Below are positions 23,250 through 34,496 of a DNA stretch of 64,000 nucleotides, one piece after another (within the stretch, counting starts at the first letter, position 1; every line of letters starts with the position of its first letter). The notes beneath the pieces are model-generated. The model was not told where the DNA came from and did no database searches. It worked only from the letters and a program-made list of their open reading frames with translations. The stretch lies in NCBI RefSeq assembly GCF_001649575.2, contig NC_051437.1, positions 11,919,935 to 11,983,934 of the forward strand. Direction: 5' to 3'. The DNA is from Kryptolebias marmoratus (Eukaryota; Chordata; Actinopteri; Cyprinodontiformes; Rivulidae). Position numbers and translations under genes: made by a program.

Positions 23250-23698
23250 CAAATTCTTTGAAGGAATGCACATCACACTCTGTCTTTCATGCAGGACTTT
23301 TAAAGATTTTAACCTTTGTATCATTTTATGATAAAAAGAGATGGAGTTATAACTGTTCTGGTCAAACTTTGTAAATTATGTTATGCCCAATCTCATGTTA
23401 GATCTTTCAAGATGTGTTAGATCTCAGAATATGTTTTGATGAGGCTACAACTACAGTTTAATTGTATTATACCCATTGTTGTGTTTTCTGAGCTCAACTT
23501 AAGTAGAGTTGACTCTAAAAGTTAATCAGCTGTAGATGTACTTCCAATGATTACTTTCTGAAAGTTTCAATAAAATCTGTCCCCTGATTCATCAGATAGT
23601 TCACTAACACAACAGACAAATGAGCATACACATACACACGCACACACACAAGCAAAATCAATATTGCCCTTTCACCTTTGGCTGATAGGCGATTAATT
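23250..23698 (-). repeat. Modular repeat family A, inverted copy
   Basis: It starts with TTCTTTGAAGGAATGCAC and CTGTCTTTCATGCAGG, includes GGAGTTATAACTGTTCTGGT and TTAATCAGCTGTAGATG, has a CACACACGCACACACAC stretch at 23633-23650, and ends CACCTTTGGCTGATAGGCG. It is shorter than the copies at 2.3 and 13.8 kb. Confidence 0.7.
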
Positions 23699-23819
23699 AA
23701 GAGACTGCCAAGTTCTGTCAAAATCGTTAATTGCACTCGGGGCAGATAAAACCCCTGATTTGGTTGGATGTAAATATTTTTTTTAAAAAAGTACCCCACC
23801 GTCAGCTGCTATAGATTAA

Positions 23820-24215
23820 ATGTTTAACCACAGAGACACGTGTTTGCACCACACTGTATTATAGGCATGAGTGGTGCGCCTGGGTTTAGTCAGACATCTG
23901 GTTGATTTACTGCAGCTACTGCAAATTACCTTCAGGAGGCACAAACTTTTACAGCACCATACATTTTCACTTAAGTGAGGTGTTTATGTAGACTGAAATG
24001 AATGAGTGCAGCCTCTGTGGAGTTACTTAAAATGCACTTTTGTTAATTAAGATCTGAGGGTGGAGTATATACAGAGGAGAAAAAGCAGGAGCTCTGTTAG
24101 TAAGCTTTAAACACTGGTTTGAAAGACAAAACTGCAGCCATGTGTTTCTTTTGCACAAGTGAGAAGGCTCTCTGGGATGAGCTCTGTTAATTCCTCTGGT
24201 TAATGAAAGTCACTT
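23820..24215. promoter_or_regulatory. Candidate conserved non-coding block with NKX-type palindrome
   Basis: TCACTTAAGTGA at 23967-23978 is a perfect 12-bp palindrome containing two CACTTAAG/CTTAAGTG cores, which fit the known NKX2 homeodomain consensus. GTTAATTAAG (24042), CTGTTAATTCC and GGTTAATGAAAG follow within 200 bp. No repeat and no exon is seen in the block. Regulatory function is inferred. Confidence 0.4.
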
Positions 24216-25099
24216 TTTTTTTACATCTGTAGCATTTTCCAGATTCATGTATGTGCATTTGAAAAGCAAATGAAATTCACAGCTCTCTAAAGAATTAATC
24301 ATACATTTATGCCAAAGCCTGAAATTTATGTGCAATCCAGAAACAAATTATCAACTCTGAAAGATGAAAATGCTATCTGCTTTGGCTCTGGCAATGGCTC
24401 AGAGGGTTTGCGACAACCAGGTTTTACAGTACACATACAGTAGATTTCTGAGAAAATCAGTGATGCAGCCCAGATGTTTTTGGTGCTCTGTAGGTGAGGC
24501 ATACTGTACAGTAGAAATACCATTTAGAAGTTAAAATGTTCACCTTTTTGTACCTTATGCCATTTGTCTAAAATCACAGTATAACTTTTAGGAGATGTTT
24601 GGCCAGTTTACTCTTCAGCTGGTAAAGTAAGTGGCATCACAGGTCACATAACTCGATGTAACATTTGAGCTGACTGAACCTTCCAAAATTTGTGCAAAGT
24701 CGTCCTACTCTCACAATTTTCACACACCATAAAAATGTATACAATAGAGCATAGGCATTTTTGAACTCACAGTAGTCCCTGAAGTGACCCCAGAATTCAG
24801 AGTGTGTACATCCAGACTTTAAATCAGTTCCATTATTTTTGAGCTTTGATTTATTTTTTTTTTTATATATACCTGGAAGATTTCTTTAACCTGTCATATT
24901 TGCGACATATAACACTGTACAAACATAAAAAGTTCCCAAGTATGGCCACCAGAACATTCTGGTTTAGGAGTTTTCTCAATAGAACTTTGAATTTCCACAC
25001 AACAAAACTTTGTTTGAAGATCAATTTCTAGTTTGCATTTCTGTCTGTATGTCTGAAAGTAGAATGTTGTTATGTGCCCCCAAAGTTTCATTAAAATTC
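24216..25099. other. Unique AT-rich sequence, no feature recognised
   Basis: Short frames on both strands at 24846-25091 are chance. No repeat boundaries or splice pairs are seen. Confidence 0.4.
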
Positions 25100-25109
25100 A
25101 GTTCATGAG

Positions 25110-25475
25110 ATATGTAGCGTTGACTCCAAAAGTTATTGGCAAAGTCTTAAAGACAGATCTTAAGCAATCAATTTGTTCTCTGAGTATGTTTTAGGAATTA
25201 TTCCTAGCTACTACCACAACAAATTTTACCTTAATATCTGTAAAAATTTGCCGAGTTGTAGCCATTTTGTGTTTACTTAGCTCTGGCAGTCATCTTGAAT
25301 AGAATTGACTCCAAAAGTTAATCGGTTGTAAAAGTCCATCCAGTGATTACTTTATGAAAGTTTTATTAAAATGTATCTAGTGGTTCTTAATATATTTTGC
25401 CAAGGCCACAGACAAGTGAATAGACACACAAAATCATTTTCACTCTCTTGCTTTTTTTGAGGCATGAGATAAATG
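25110..25475 (-). repeat. Modular repeat family A, inverted partial copy
   Basis: Contains GTTGACTCCAAAAGTTA, TAGCCATTTTGTGTTTAC, CATCTTGAATAGAATTGAC (complement of the anchor module) and TTAATCGGTTGTAAAAG. It ends in a diverged CTTGCTTTTTTTGAGGCATG. The CTTGAAGGAATG end is missing. Confidence 0.65.
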
Positions 25476-26540
25476 AAGTTATTCTCAAACACAAGTAATA
25501 TGATTTATGGTACATTTATTTTATGAGTGTGCAAAAACTAGTATTGGGACACTTTTTGAATAAATGGTTAAAAAAACAAACAAGAAAAAAGAAACGCAGG
25601 CGCTCAAAAATAATTAGTCAGAACAGCTAAGACAGCAGCTGTGAATAATTTAAAGTGGCAGTTTATGCAAATTGTCCAAATCTGGGACATGGTGCAGAAG
25701 GTGTTAGCATTTTAGTGCTGAGAAAATAAAACAGCTGAGTAGTATATAAGGTACAGTCTGCAAAACACTGCCAGTGTCATTCCAACACTTTCACTTTTCT
25801 TTTTTTTTTTTTTCTTTAAAAAGAAGTGGCTCTTATGTGCTTGGTGTTACTGTAATGCCTTGTGCTAATGGTCCATTTAAAAAAAAAGAGCAACAACACT
25901 TTACTATGACTACATTATGACACATTTAAAAAAAAAAAAAGGTTTTATCTGTTGTGAATGTGGAGTTTACTTTGCAGTAGATTTTTGAAAGACAGACAGA
26001 GGGGGATCTCTGTAACGGTGGATCATTTTACATCAGTCACAGCCCGGTCTCAGTGACTCCACTTTCTCTTCGTGGAACAGAACAAAGCTGAGAGTCTTTT
26101 TCAAACCGAGTTCTCACCTCGAGCACAGACACATTCAAAGTGAAATTTCATCTGAGGTGAGCTGTCGTCACCATGGCAGCACAGTGACAGCACCCTCCCT
26201 TGTGTTTTTAATTCCCCTCACAGGAGAAAAGTTCAGCTTCTGCTTACTTTGCTTAGAGATTACTACATTAGAGTTTCAAATAGACTTTATTACATCTTTA
26301 ATTAGACTCCAATAATGGGATTTTAATATGCATTATTACATGCAGTACCCGGCACACATCACCACCTACTGAATTCATTTGCTGGTGTTTAGCCATGCTC
26401 AGATAGCTGGCAGAATGGAATTCAGAATAGGAATCAATGAGAGAGGGATGCATGTTTGCACATGTGCAAGATGAAGCAAATATATGTTTTAATTTGACAT
26501 TCTGGCAATATAACATCTGTCATTTGAAGTTGATGGGTGA
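25476..26540. other. Unique sequence; weak regulatory candidate at 25990-26215
   Basis: 25476-25960 is AT-rich with poly-A and poly-T tracts. 25990-26215 is balanced, with CACCATGGCAGCACAGTGACAG and TCAAAGTGAAATTTCATC. There are no splice-flanked frames. Confidence 0.25.
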
Positions 26541-26589
26541 CAATTTTGTAACCAGACACGGCTTATTGTCTGAATATGTTTAATAACTG

Positions 26590-26700
26590 CAGCCCAATAG
26601 GGATGAAGAAGACTGCTGATTGTTTGCGAGTATAAAAGGACCATTGTGACCATGTCTCGGATGGTGACAACACTGATTCCCATGAATTAAGCTTATATGC
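26590..26700 (+). promoter_or_regulatory. Core-promoter-like arrangement (CCAAT + TATA)
   Basis: CCCAATAG at about 26592 is followed by TATAAAAGG at 26631-26639, close to the spacing seen in TATA promoters (CCAAT about 40 bp upstream of TATA). A start would be expected near 26660. ATGTCTCGG just downstream opens only a 12-codon frame ending TAA. It could be chance or the promoter of a non-coding or enhancer RNA. Confidence 0.3.
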
Positions 26701-26819
26701 TTATGAAGCTCAGACACGCCAATGCATCCTTAATCTGCTCAATCTCACTTGCTCTTTGTCTTCCTTTTTTCTGCCCGTGTCCCTTTTTTTTTTTCTCTGC
26801 ATTTTCCACTTTGCTTCCA

Positions 26820-27260
26820 GACGATGCCTTTGTCTCTCGTGCTGTGCTGTTAGTTTTCTCGCTTTGACAATCAAACAGAATTCATGAAATATTCCTTTGC
26901 ATCACTGCTTTCCCGATACACAGAAATGATGTTTTGAATTCCAACGAGTCAGCAGAAACGGCTTAAAAACATCAATAACCATAAATCCCCAATATTTGAA
27001 TATGGATCCAAGTACGGAGGCACTGACCGCAGTAGTAACGACAGCAGGGCTAAACTGTAAGCCAAAGCAGAAAGCCCTTAACTCAACCCAGGACGCTATT
27101 ATCTGTGTTTCAAACCAGACTGGAACCGGGTTATAGAGGTTTTCTAAGGGATAAATGGATTGCATTACATGATCCATCTTCAGCAAATCATTATTGAAAA
27201 TATAATCAGCGATGCTGAAAGTCATTTCCATCGTCAGTTGGTGGAATGTTTTTCAACAAG
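26820..27260. promoter_or_regulatory. Candidate conserved non-coding block
   Basis: A long complex unique stretch with AATCATTATTGAAAATATAA (27186), TTGCATTACATGATCC and CATCAATAACCATAAATCCC. A strong pyrimidine tract ending CTTCCAG at about 26820 looks like a splice acceptor, but no donor follows. The minus-strand 109-codon frame over it has no recognisable domain; unusually few stops may simply reflect constraint on non-coding sequence. Confidence 0.35.
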
Positions 27261-28850
27261 AGCACATCCAAATGAGGGCAGGAAATAACAAGAAGGCAAG
27301 AATAGCAAAGATAAACAGATAATGAAAGAAAGAGTTAGAATGAAGCGTTCTTCCTGGTGTGACAAATAGTCAAACTTGCAAGCATCGTTTCCCTTTTTGT
27401 CTTTTGTTTTCTATTCTATTTTTTTTTTTTTTTTTGTGGCTACTTAACACTCACAACAGGAGAACTGTTTGTTCCTCTAAGTGGATTTGCCTCTCACAGT
27501 GGGCATCTAAGAGGACTGGAATTAGAGTGACAGTATAAGTACGCACTCAAGCACATGGTCTCCCAAAAACACATTAACAAATGAGTTGTCTCCAATATAC
27601 ACTTAACACACAAACATGCACACGTTTCATTCTCATGATTGTACCACAGGAGTCCAGTGTTGCACTTTTAAGCGTTACACTTCTTGAGAAGATGAGCAGA
27701 AGCTTGGTGTGTCTCAAACCTTTGGCTTTATGAAAGATCCTTGCCTGTGAATAGTGTGAAAAAACACAAGGAGAGGGAGCTGAGTGGTGATTTATTCAAG
27801 TAAAGTTGTTCATTTAAATTTGTGAATTGTGTGTTGGTGAATGCCATGCAGTTTGTCTGGCTGCCATTCATTGTATAAAACACCATGTCAGTGGCCCTCT
27901 CAAAAAGAAGATTAAAGCCTTGATCCCTTTCAATGAGAAGTAAATACCAGGTTTTTTTATAAGTAGTTTTTACTCAATCTTGGGGGGAAGAAAAAAAAGC
28001 AAAACTTGCATTGTACAGGTATGATGTACAATGAAAATTGTACACTTTCCCAGTTGCATTTTAAATTAAAAGTTGAACCATGTTTTAGTTTTGAAACTGT
28101 TATCAATGAGTTTGAGTTATTCTGAATTGCAAATTTAGAATACAATTCTGGTTGAAATGAAGGATAAAAAAGTGGGCGGAGCCACAAAAGGTCCATTTTG
28201 ATTTTGGCTTCTTTTTTGCTGTCCGAGTTTAAATGGCAGTGACATTCAACACTGGTTTCCAACCTGAGTTTTAACACACTGAGATTTTCCCAGACTTCTT
28301 GAAACTGTATATCAAAATACACACTAAAGATGTCAGAACACCTTTATTTTTTTGCAACTATTAAGATTTTTTCTTAAATAAATGGACTCTTCTTCAATTT
28401 ATTACATGGCTATTTTATTATGTTTTGCACAAGATCCTACACCTAATTTTGAGGACGGGTTTTCACTCACAGTAAATAACATATGATTTAAAGACTGATT
28501 GTTGTCCAAATTTCATATTTATTACAAGTTAAGTTCTAATTAGCACTTTTTGGAAACCATATCCTGTAGTGCTAATGCATTACTGTTGAACGTGTCTTCC
28601 ATGGTCAACCCGTTTGAGGTGGTTGTGAGGATTTAGAAATTTAGGACTTTTTAAATTTTAAATTATCTGTGCAGTACAGACTGTCATAACCTGAGTGACT
28701 AGATAAACACATAAAAAGCAAAGTCCAAAAAGTACTTAAAATAGATTAGGTATAATCTGCTAAAATGAGTGTTGAGACACTGAGTCTACATTCATTGCTT
28801 TAAAGGTTCCACCATAAATTTATTATACTTTATTTTTTCTAATCATACTT
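27261..28850. other. Mostly unique sequence, no feature recognised
   Basis: Contains a poly-T run near 27418-27436 and AT-rich text. The minus-strand 121-codon frame at 27957-28322 is composition-driven. No repeat edges are certain. Confidence 0.35.
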
Positions 28851-28859
28851 ATACAAGGC

Positions 28860-29240
28860 TTGGGGCTGCAGCAGGCAAACACTGAGTCACGCAGGCATAG
28901 TTTGGCACATTGGAGAAACACAGACTGTAGATGAACCACTGAGGTGTAACTCATGGACCGTAATTGTATTTTCTCACTAAATTGCCCAGAGGAGAAGAAC
29001 ATTGGCTGGTTGGGGATTAATTCAGTCTAAACTGATTTAAACGCAGTGCATTTTAGCAGTTGATTAATCATCACCTATGAGCTCTTTATTTTATGTATCC
29101 ATTAGCTTTTAATATGATTGCCCTGTTTTAGAGATGTAACCTTTTCCAGGATTACATTACTTATCTGAGGCAACATGAGGCAAAAAGGGAAAGAGTGAGT
29201 GACTAGCAAGTGGAAATATAAGGGGCATTGCTTTCATGCA
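28860..29240. promoter_or_regulatory. Candidate conserved non-coding block
   Basis: Complex unique sequence with GGGATTAATTCAG (29013), GTTGATTAATCATC (29059), CATTAGCTTTTAATATG and GGATTACATTAC. The GATTA cores fit PITX/OTX-class homeodomains. No exon signals. Confidence 0.35.
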
Positions 29241-29576
29241 GTCGAATAAAGGTGAAAGCACGCAATCTGATTCTTTTGATATCATGTTTCATGTGCAGTG
29301 AGAGTGGAATTTTAAATAGTTTGCTCTAGTTTATTATTCTCTTTAACACTTTGGAGTATGTATCAGATGTTCTGCTGAGGTTGTTGTTATGGAAAAAGTG
29401 GTTCTGGGCTCTTCTCTGTCTTGGGTCAGGTCTAAAAGTGTACTGGAACAAACCCAAATACTGATCTAGGAGTAAAAAAAACAAAAAAAGAACAGATTCA
29501 AGCAACATTGTGACAACTCACTAATTGCATGTTTCCCTGATTAAAACACTCACAGGGCACACAGGTAGTATACTAT

Positions 29577-29584
29577 ATACTATA

Positions 29585-29619
<35 letters not shown>

Positions 29620-29645
29620 ATATATATAGATAGATAGATAGATAT
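29577..29645. repeat. Mirror-image (TATC)n-(AT)n-(GATA)n microsatellite
   Basis: TATC repeats (29587-29619) run into TATATATATA and then switch to GATA repeats (29627-29644). The two arms are reverse complements, so the locus forms a near-perfect hairpin. Confidence 0.95.
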
Positions 29646-29689
29646 GTATCAGACATTCCCAAAAGCTTATCACAAAGAGAAATATGAAA

Positions 29690-30160
29690 GTGTTGCACCT
29701 GAAGAGCATTTTAAGAAAACAGGGTTTTCTAGGAAAAGACCCAATCTCCTTTTGTCACAAATTATGACCTAGGAATCGTTACCTAGACGATATCAGTGTC
29801 CTTCAATGGATGGGAGGGCCCATACCAGGTCAGTAAATGTAAGATGTATTAAGGGACAAAGACATTTAAGATTTTAAATCTAAGAACAAAGATTTTAAAT
29901 TCAATACAAAATCTAGCAAGAAGCCAATGAGGTGAAGCAAACAATTGGGTGAATTGCAGCACTTCAACCATTTCAAAACTGTGAAAACCCCCTGAGTCAT
30001 ACGAACATTAAGTGCACTACACTGATAGGTTTTAGTGAACAGTTCAAGGTAAAAATTTAAATAATAAGGTATACATAATTCAAAATTATTTGGCCTTAAG
30101 TTAACTAATTTAGCCTGTATTATGAGTAAAAAAAAGACTTTCAGTAAGTCTTTGCCAACT
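29690..30160. other. Possible remnant of an old dispersed repeat
   Basis: Words such as TTTTAAATTCAATACAAAAT and AAGAAGCCAATGAGGTGAAG resemble a dispersed fish repeat from memory. There is no second copy in this window to compare with, so boundaries and class are not assigned. Confidence 0.3.
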
Positions 30161-30162
30161 TT

Positions 30163-30370
30163 ATTACCTCTGCCAAGGAGGTAATGTTTTTGGTAGGGTT
30201 TGTTTGTTTATTTGTTTGTTTGTCTTTTTGCAAGATTACTTAAAAATTAATGAACAGGTTTTGATTAAATTTTCCGGAAATGTTGGGATTGTCACAAGAA
30301 ACAAATAATTAAATTTTGGTGGTGGTCCAGATTACAATCCAGATGGGACTATTTTTTAATGACGCAACCC
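30163..30370 (+). repeat. Dispersed teleost-type repeat copy
   Basis: Starts TTACCTCTGCCAAGGAGGTA, then a GTTTGTTTATTTGTTTGTTT stretch. It continues with TTAATGAACAGGTTTTGAT, AAATTTTCCGGAAATGTTGG and GGTGGTCCAGATTACAATCC. The order of these words matches a repeat found across fish genomes (recognised from memory). It is non-coding and its class is unassigned. Confidence 0.6.
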
Positions 30371-31980
30371 CAGAATTACTGAATGTGTGAAAACCAGCAA
30401 TCTGGTGTGTCTATGGCACAGTTTAGTTTTAAAATAAATGGTTCTGTCAAAATTGGAGTATTGACACAGAATCAAGTAATGTATTGTGAAAAGAAAGAAC
30501 AAGAAAATGATTAATGGATGCTAATAAAAGGTAGATACCATTGGCAACTCCCAGGTGCAGACCTACATTTAATAAATTGTGCTACTGTGATGTTCAGTTT
30601 TTCTTTTTTGTTTGTTTTTTAACGCAAATCTGAGTTTTGAGCTTATATTTTAGTTATTTGGTTATGAAGCAGAATCACTGCGGTAAATTTGATCAAGCAT
30701 TTGAGTATTCTGCATTCGCTAATTTTGATTTTATAAATGAGAATCTTAGTGTAAATTTTAAAACATTTGCTCACAAATAAATAATGTAGGCAGCTGTCCC
30801 TGGATTTCATTCAATTAAGCAACAAACTGAATTTGAATGTCCTCCATCTTCAGTTATTGTTGCAGCTGATAGACAGCTGTAATAAACATGATTATAGTCT
30901 CTTTTGTAAAGAAAGGAAATGTTGAAAATGACTGTTCCCACATGACAAAAGCTAATGTTTTACAATGACAAGTTTTGCCATACGAAACCTTTCCTCAGTT
31001 TACAACAGTTGTTCCTATTTTTGTATTTCTAGCAAAAACTATTTATCTATACTATCAGGATTACATTTTTTCTACTGACTTATCCAGCATTTTGCATATT
31101 AAAAAATCCCTTGTTCTTTAACACCTTACTGGAATTAATTCTACATCTAATCGCTCAGTTCATGTAAACCCCCATTCTGAAAACACTAGATACTCTAAGG
31201 TTTCTGAAGGCAGCGTTTAAAACTTGTGATTATTTGGGTAGACTGGTTGATATAATTTGGAAAAAATGGTTCAGAAGACTCAGTACTGATGGCCACATTT
31301 CAGGATAATTGCTTTGTCACATGGCCCTATTGGTCCAGACATTGTGAAATCTCAAAATGTGCTCAGCACTTCTATAACTCATAATAATAGTTTTAGAGAT
31401 TGTACCACTAACACAAGGATCTTCTATAGGCATCTATGTTTTTAGTTACATTACTGGATTTTACTCTGTCTATAATTTAGTTTGAACTATGCTCTTTGCT
31501 TTCAAAACAAGGATTTTGCATAAAACTGCAGTAACATGAGTTGAGATAAAAGGCTTTTGGGAGTTGTCTGGATTTCCTTTTGAATTACAACAATCCTTTT
31601 ACGCTCCGTTTGCAGACACACCACTCAGACCGACAACCATGCACGCACGCACTCATGCCTAAAGTGAATTCAGAATTTCATATTACCATTATGTATATGT
31701 CTTTGGACTGTTGCAAAAAACAAAACAAAACAAAAAAAACTTCAAATGCCATGCTGCCATAATTTACACTTTTATCATCAGGAGTTTGGAGAAAATGTGA
31801 GGTATTTCTTGTTTTTAAAGTTTTATCACACACTTAGTTTTTCTTACATGTAGCAAAGAGAAACATGTCAAGTCTATAGAATACCAGATAGCTTTCTCCA
31901 GTGGAGTCTCACATTTTGCAGCAGTATTTGTGTTATGCATGTCTGAGTATGTGCTTAAAAGTACATTTGTTGCATTTTCA
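30371..31980. other. Unique AT-rich sequence; weak regulatory candidate at 30780-30910
   Basis: 30780-30910 has TTTCATTCAATTAAGCAACA and CAGTTATTGTTGCAGCTG, which stand out from AT-rich flanks. No splice-flanked exon and no repeat edges. Confidence 0.25.
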
Positions 31981-31989
31981 TCCATGTCA

Positions 31990-32270
31990 CTAATTTTCTC
32001 TTGTTAGAAACACACAAGCTTCGGCCTTTAGCTAATAGTGTGGCAGTGTCCAAACAAGCTCAGAGGTTTTCACGACAAACAGAGAATACACCATCGATGC
32101 TTTGGAGGAGAAAGCTTGAGAGGGAGCATTTGTTAATGTCGTTTATGACTTTGCAAATTATGCATTACAGACAAGAGCACTGTGGAGCCTCAGAAAACAT
32201 AATTGCATTGATTTCTCAGTGATGGCTACATTTCTTTTGATCCAAAGGAGGAACCGGATAGATTGTAAGG
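31990..32270. promoter_or_regulatory. Candidate conserved non-coding block with POU/homeodomain cluster
   Basis: TTTGCAAATTATGCATTA at 32150-32167 packs an octamer-like TTGCAAAT and a TTATGCATTA homeodomain word. TTTGTTAATGTCGTTTATGAC lies just upstream and CTTTTGATCC (TCF-like) downstream. The sequence is complex and repeat-free. The enhancer call is inferred. Confidence 0.4.
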
Positions 32271-32424
32271 CCTGAGGGCACACACACACAGGTCGTCACA
32301 TGAGCTCAGATCCCAGCTCATGATGCCTTTAAAATATAATATATATCACACAGGAGCAAAAAACCAAAACATTTGCCTCCATACACATTCAGGTCATCGT
32401 CTTGCAGCCCAGATACAGAGTAAA

Positions 32425-32630
32425 TACACACTTGCATGCGCGCATACACACATCCCACACACAGAGATGAAGACACACACACACACACATCCCACACAGA
32501 GACACACTGACACACACACTCACAGAGACATGAACACACACACAGAGACACACACACACACAGACACACTGACACACACATCCCACACACAGATCTGCAT
32601 TGACACACAGAAACCCCACACACAGATCTT
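32425..32630. repeat. Compound (CA)n-rich array
   Basis: Imperfect blocks of CA alternate with CATCCCACA, CAGAGACA and CACTGACA units. AGATCT recurs at 32592 and 32624, within an ACACACAGATCT context repeated at the right end. The cysteine/valine- and histidine/threonine-rich frames over it are artefacts. Confidence 0.9.
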
Positions 32631-33125
32631 ATTGCTGCATCTCCACCCTAGCTTTTAGTTTCCCCTGGAGGCTTCAGTTTAGATGAAATGTCAGTTTTAA
32701 TGGAAATGGGAATGGAATAACAAAAAGCAAGTTTTCTTGTATTGCATTTTAGTGAAGAGGGTTTTTCTGCTAGATGGCACAGCTCGGGCATTTGGGCTTG
32801 TATAGTTATGTGGTATTAAATCCTGCCCAAGGCAAAGGACATTTCTTTTATAGCTGTCATTTCAGTAGAGAATGAAGTCGGACTGTTTTTCTAAGAAGCA
32901 CTAAATTATGTAGAAATGGAAGGGGGGGTGTTAAAGTGTCACAGATTTTGCACCTCCAGCCACTTGGAATAGTTCTTCGGCAGATACGCTTTGGTCTTTT
33001 TAAATTGCAAAGTCATGTCATTGTTTATTTGGGCAGTGAGATGTTGCTGTGGTCAGAAAAGAACAGCACAGAGAGTTTTGGAAGAAAAAGATCAAAAATA
33101 GAGAGGATGCAACTGGATGGCTCTG
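32631..33125. other. Unique sequence, no feature recognised
   Basis: Mixed composition. A TTTATT at 33024-33029 would be an AATAAA poly(A) signal on the minus strand, about 100 bp beyond the stop of the weak frame at 33126. Nothing else is supported. Confidence 0.3.
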
Positions 33126-33703
33126 TCACTTCTTTATAGATACAGTGAGATGATAGGTCTTGTCTTGAAAGCACAGATTTTCATCTTTCACCTCTGAAAC
33201 ATGATAAGAGGGTGATCTCCTCTGTACAGCTGTTATCTCCACACACATCTCAGTTCTCTCTTCGAATGACTGCAGACTCACTGCATCATCATCATCATCA
33301 AAAAAAAAATCTTTGCGAGAAGATAGCTCACCGTCTAATTTGATCGTTTCATCACTGATCACCGCATCTTCAAAGGCTTGATCACATGTTGGAGACACAG
33401 GAGGCTGTGCTCCATAAGGACTTGATTTCCTCCTCATGTTTTTTTCACATGCTTGCCACCAGCATGTTTAGACTTATTCACTCTCTTTTCTTCTTTCTTC
33501 AAAGCATGTTCTTTAACCTTCCGTCTCTCTTTTTTTGTGACCCACATCACTCCAAGAGGCAGATGTTGAGAAAAACCATGGTACACCAACTTGCCTTTCT
33601 GTCTTTGCTCCATTAGCTCCCATTTTTTAGTCTTTAGCTTTGTTTGGATTGGTGTCATGCCCCTAATCCCCAAACTGTATGAAAATGTACCCCCTTGTAC
33701 ACC
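33126..33703 (-). pseudogene. Coding-like minus-strand frames, frameshifted, unknown protein
   Basis: Two minus-strand frames abut. The upper one (about 33703-33434) is lysine/arginine-rich with a ...VTKKERRKVKEHALKKEEKR... helix-like stretch. The lower one (33437-33126) is acidic, with a FFFDDDDD run encoded partly by a GAT microsatellite, and ends at TGA. The frames differ by one base and meet at a run of seven A residues (GTGAAAAAAAC), so a single-base change would join them. An AATAAA lies about 100 bp past the stop. I do not recognise the protein. It could be a decayed retrocopy, a last exon, or chance; codon statistics and protein search are needed. Confidence 0.25.
33282..33300. repeat. 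(CAT)n microsatellite
   Basis: Six CAT/ATC units followed by an A9 run. On the minus strand it reads as a poly-aspartate codon run. Confidence 0.8.
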
Positions 33704-33839
33704 TCACAAATTCCCCTCTGCTCTAGAACGATTTGCTCTTTTTCCTTTGTTTCCTTTTAGCCTCACTTGTCCAAATCTATCACCCCCCCTCCCCTTTTTT
33801 TTTTCCCCCCTCTCTGGCTAACCTCTCTTTTAATTTCAG

Positions 33840-33880
33840 AGGCCAGTGCTTCACACAGAAAACCCTTGATCTGACATTGG
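33840..33880 (+). other. Possible 41-nt exon by splice signals
   Basis: A long pyrimidine tract (33780-33836) with GGCTAAC as a possible branch site ends TTTCAG at 33839. The following 41 bases end TTGG|GTAAAAC, a mediocre donor. 41 nt is not a multiple of three and no protein is recognised. It is weaker than the candidate at 60766. Confidence 0.2.
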
Positions 33881-33889
33881 GTAAAACTG

Positions 33890-34496
33890 TTTTAATTACC
33901 TAAAACAAAGTGAGGTTTTCTACATGTTTAAAATTATATAAAAAACTAAATTAATGTTTGAGGTGGACATTTGTGCAGTGAGTTCTGTTTCTTTTGTTCA
34001 TCTTTTTGCTTCACTAAACACTTCCCTCACGGCTCTGACTATATTTGGTGAGACAAAAAGGGTGGAAGCAGGGATAAAGAGTCTTCAGTCTCTGTTCACT
34101 GTGCATTTATAGCATCTACCATGATCTACCACTATTGAGTTTCTCTTTATTAGACAATAGGATATGACAGTTACCCAACATTAAAGTAAACTATTAAAGT
34201 CTCTGCCCTTACTTCTCTATGCTTTTTTCTGCATCTTCTGTTATCTCTAGCTGTTTTTTTATGTATTGACTATAAGCAGGAATCACACTTAGGTCATTCA
34301 AATGCTCGACATTCTGTTCTAGGATACCTGTATGTGGAGCAGCACTTCTCTTGAGAAGAAGAACATGTGCTAGAAAGACACCACACTGTCTTCCCAAATG
34401 TCCTTAATCACAAGTGATGAACTGCTCGTTTTTAGGTTTTTGGCCACAATGACAAAACATAGCAAACTGCTGAGTGGAGTTGATATAATTATAGAA
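33890..34496. other. Unique sequence, no feature recognised
   Basis: A minus-strand frame at 34209-34397 ends close to GAA|GTAAGG, a fair donor, but no convincing acceptor or homology supports it. Otherwise AT-rich. Confidence 0.3.

Noticed and set aside
26902..27231. 109-codon minus-strand frame
   Set aside because: It looks protein-like at first glance but has no known domain, donor or acceptor; treated as non-coding.
32318..32658. Cys/Val- and His/Thr-rich frames on both strands
   Set aside because: Artefacts of the CA-rich array.
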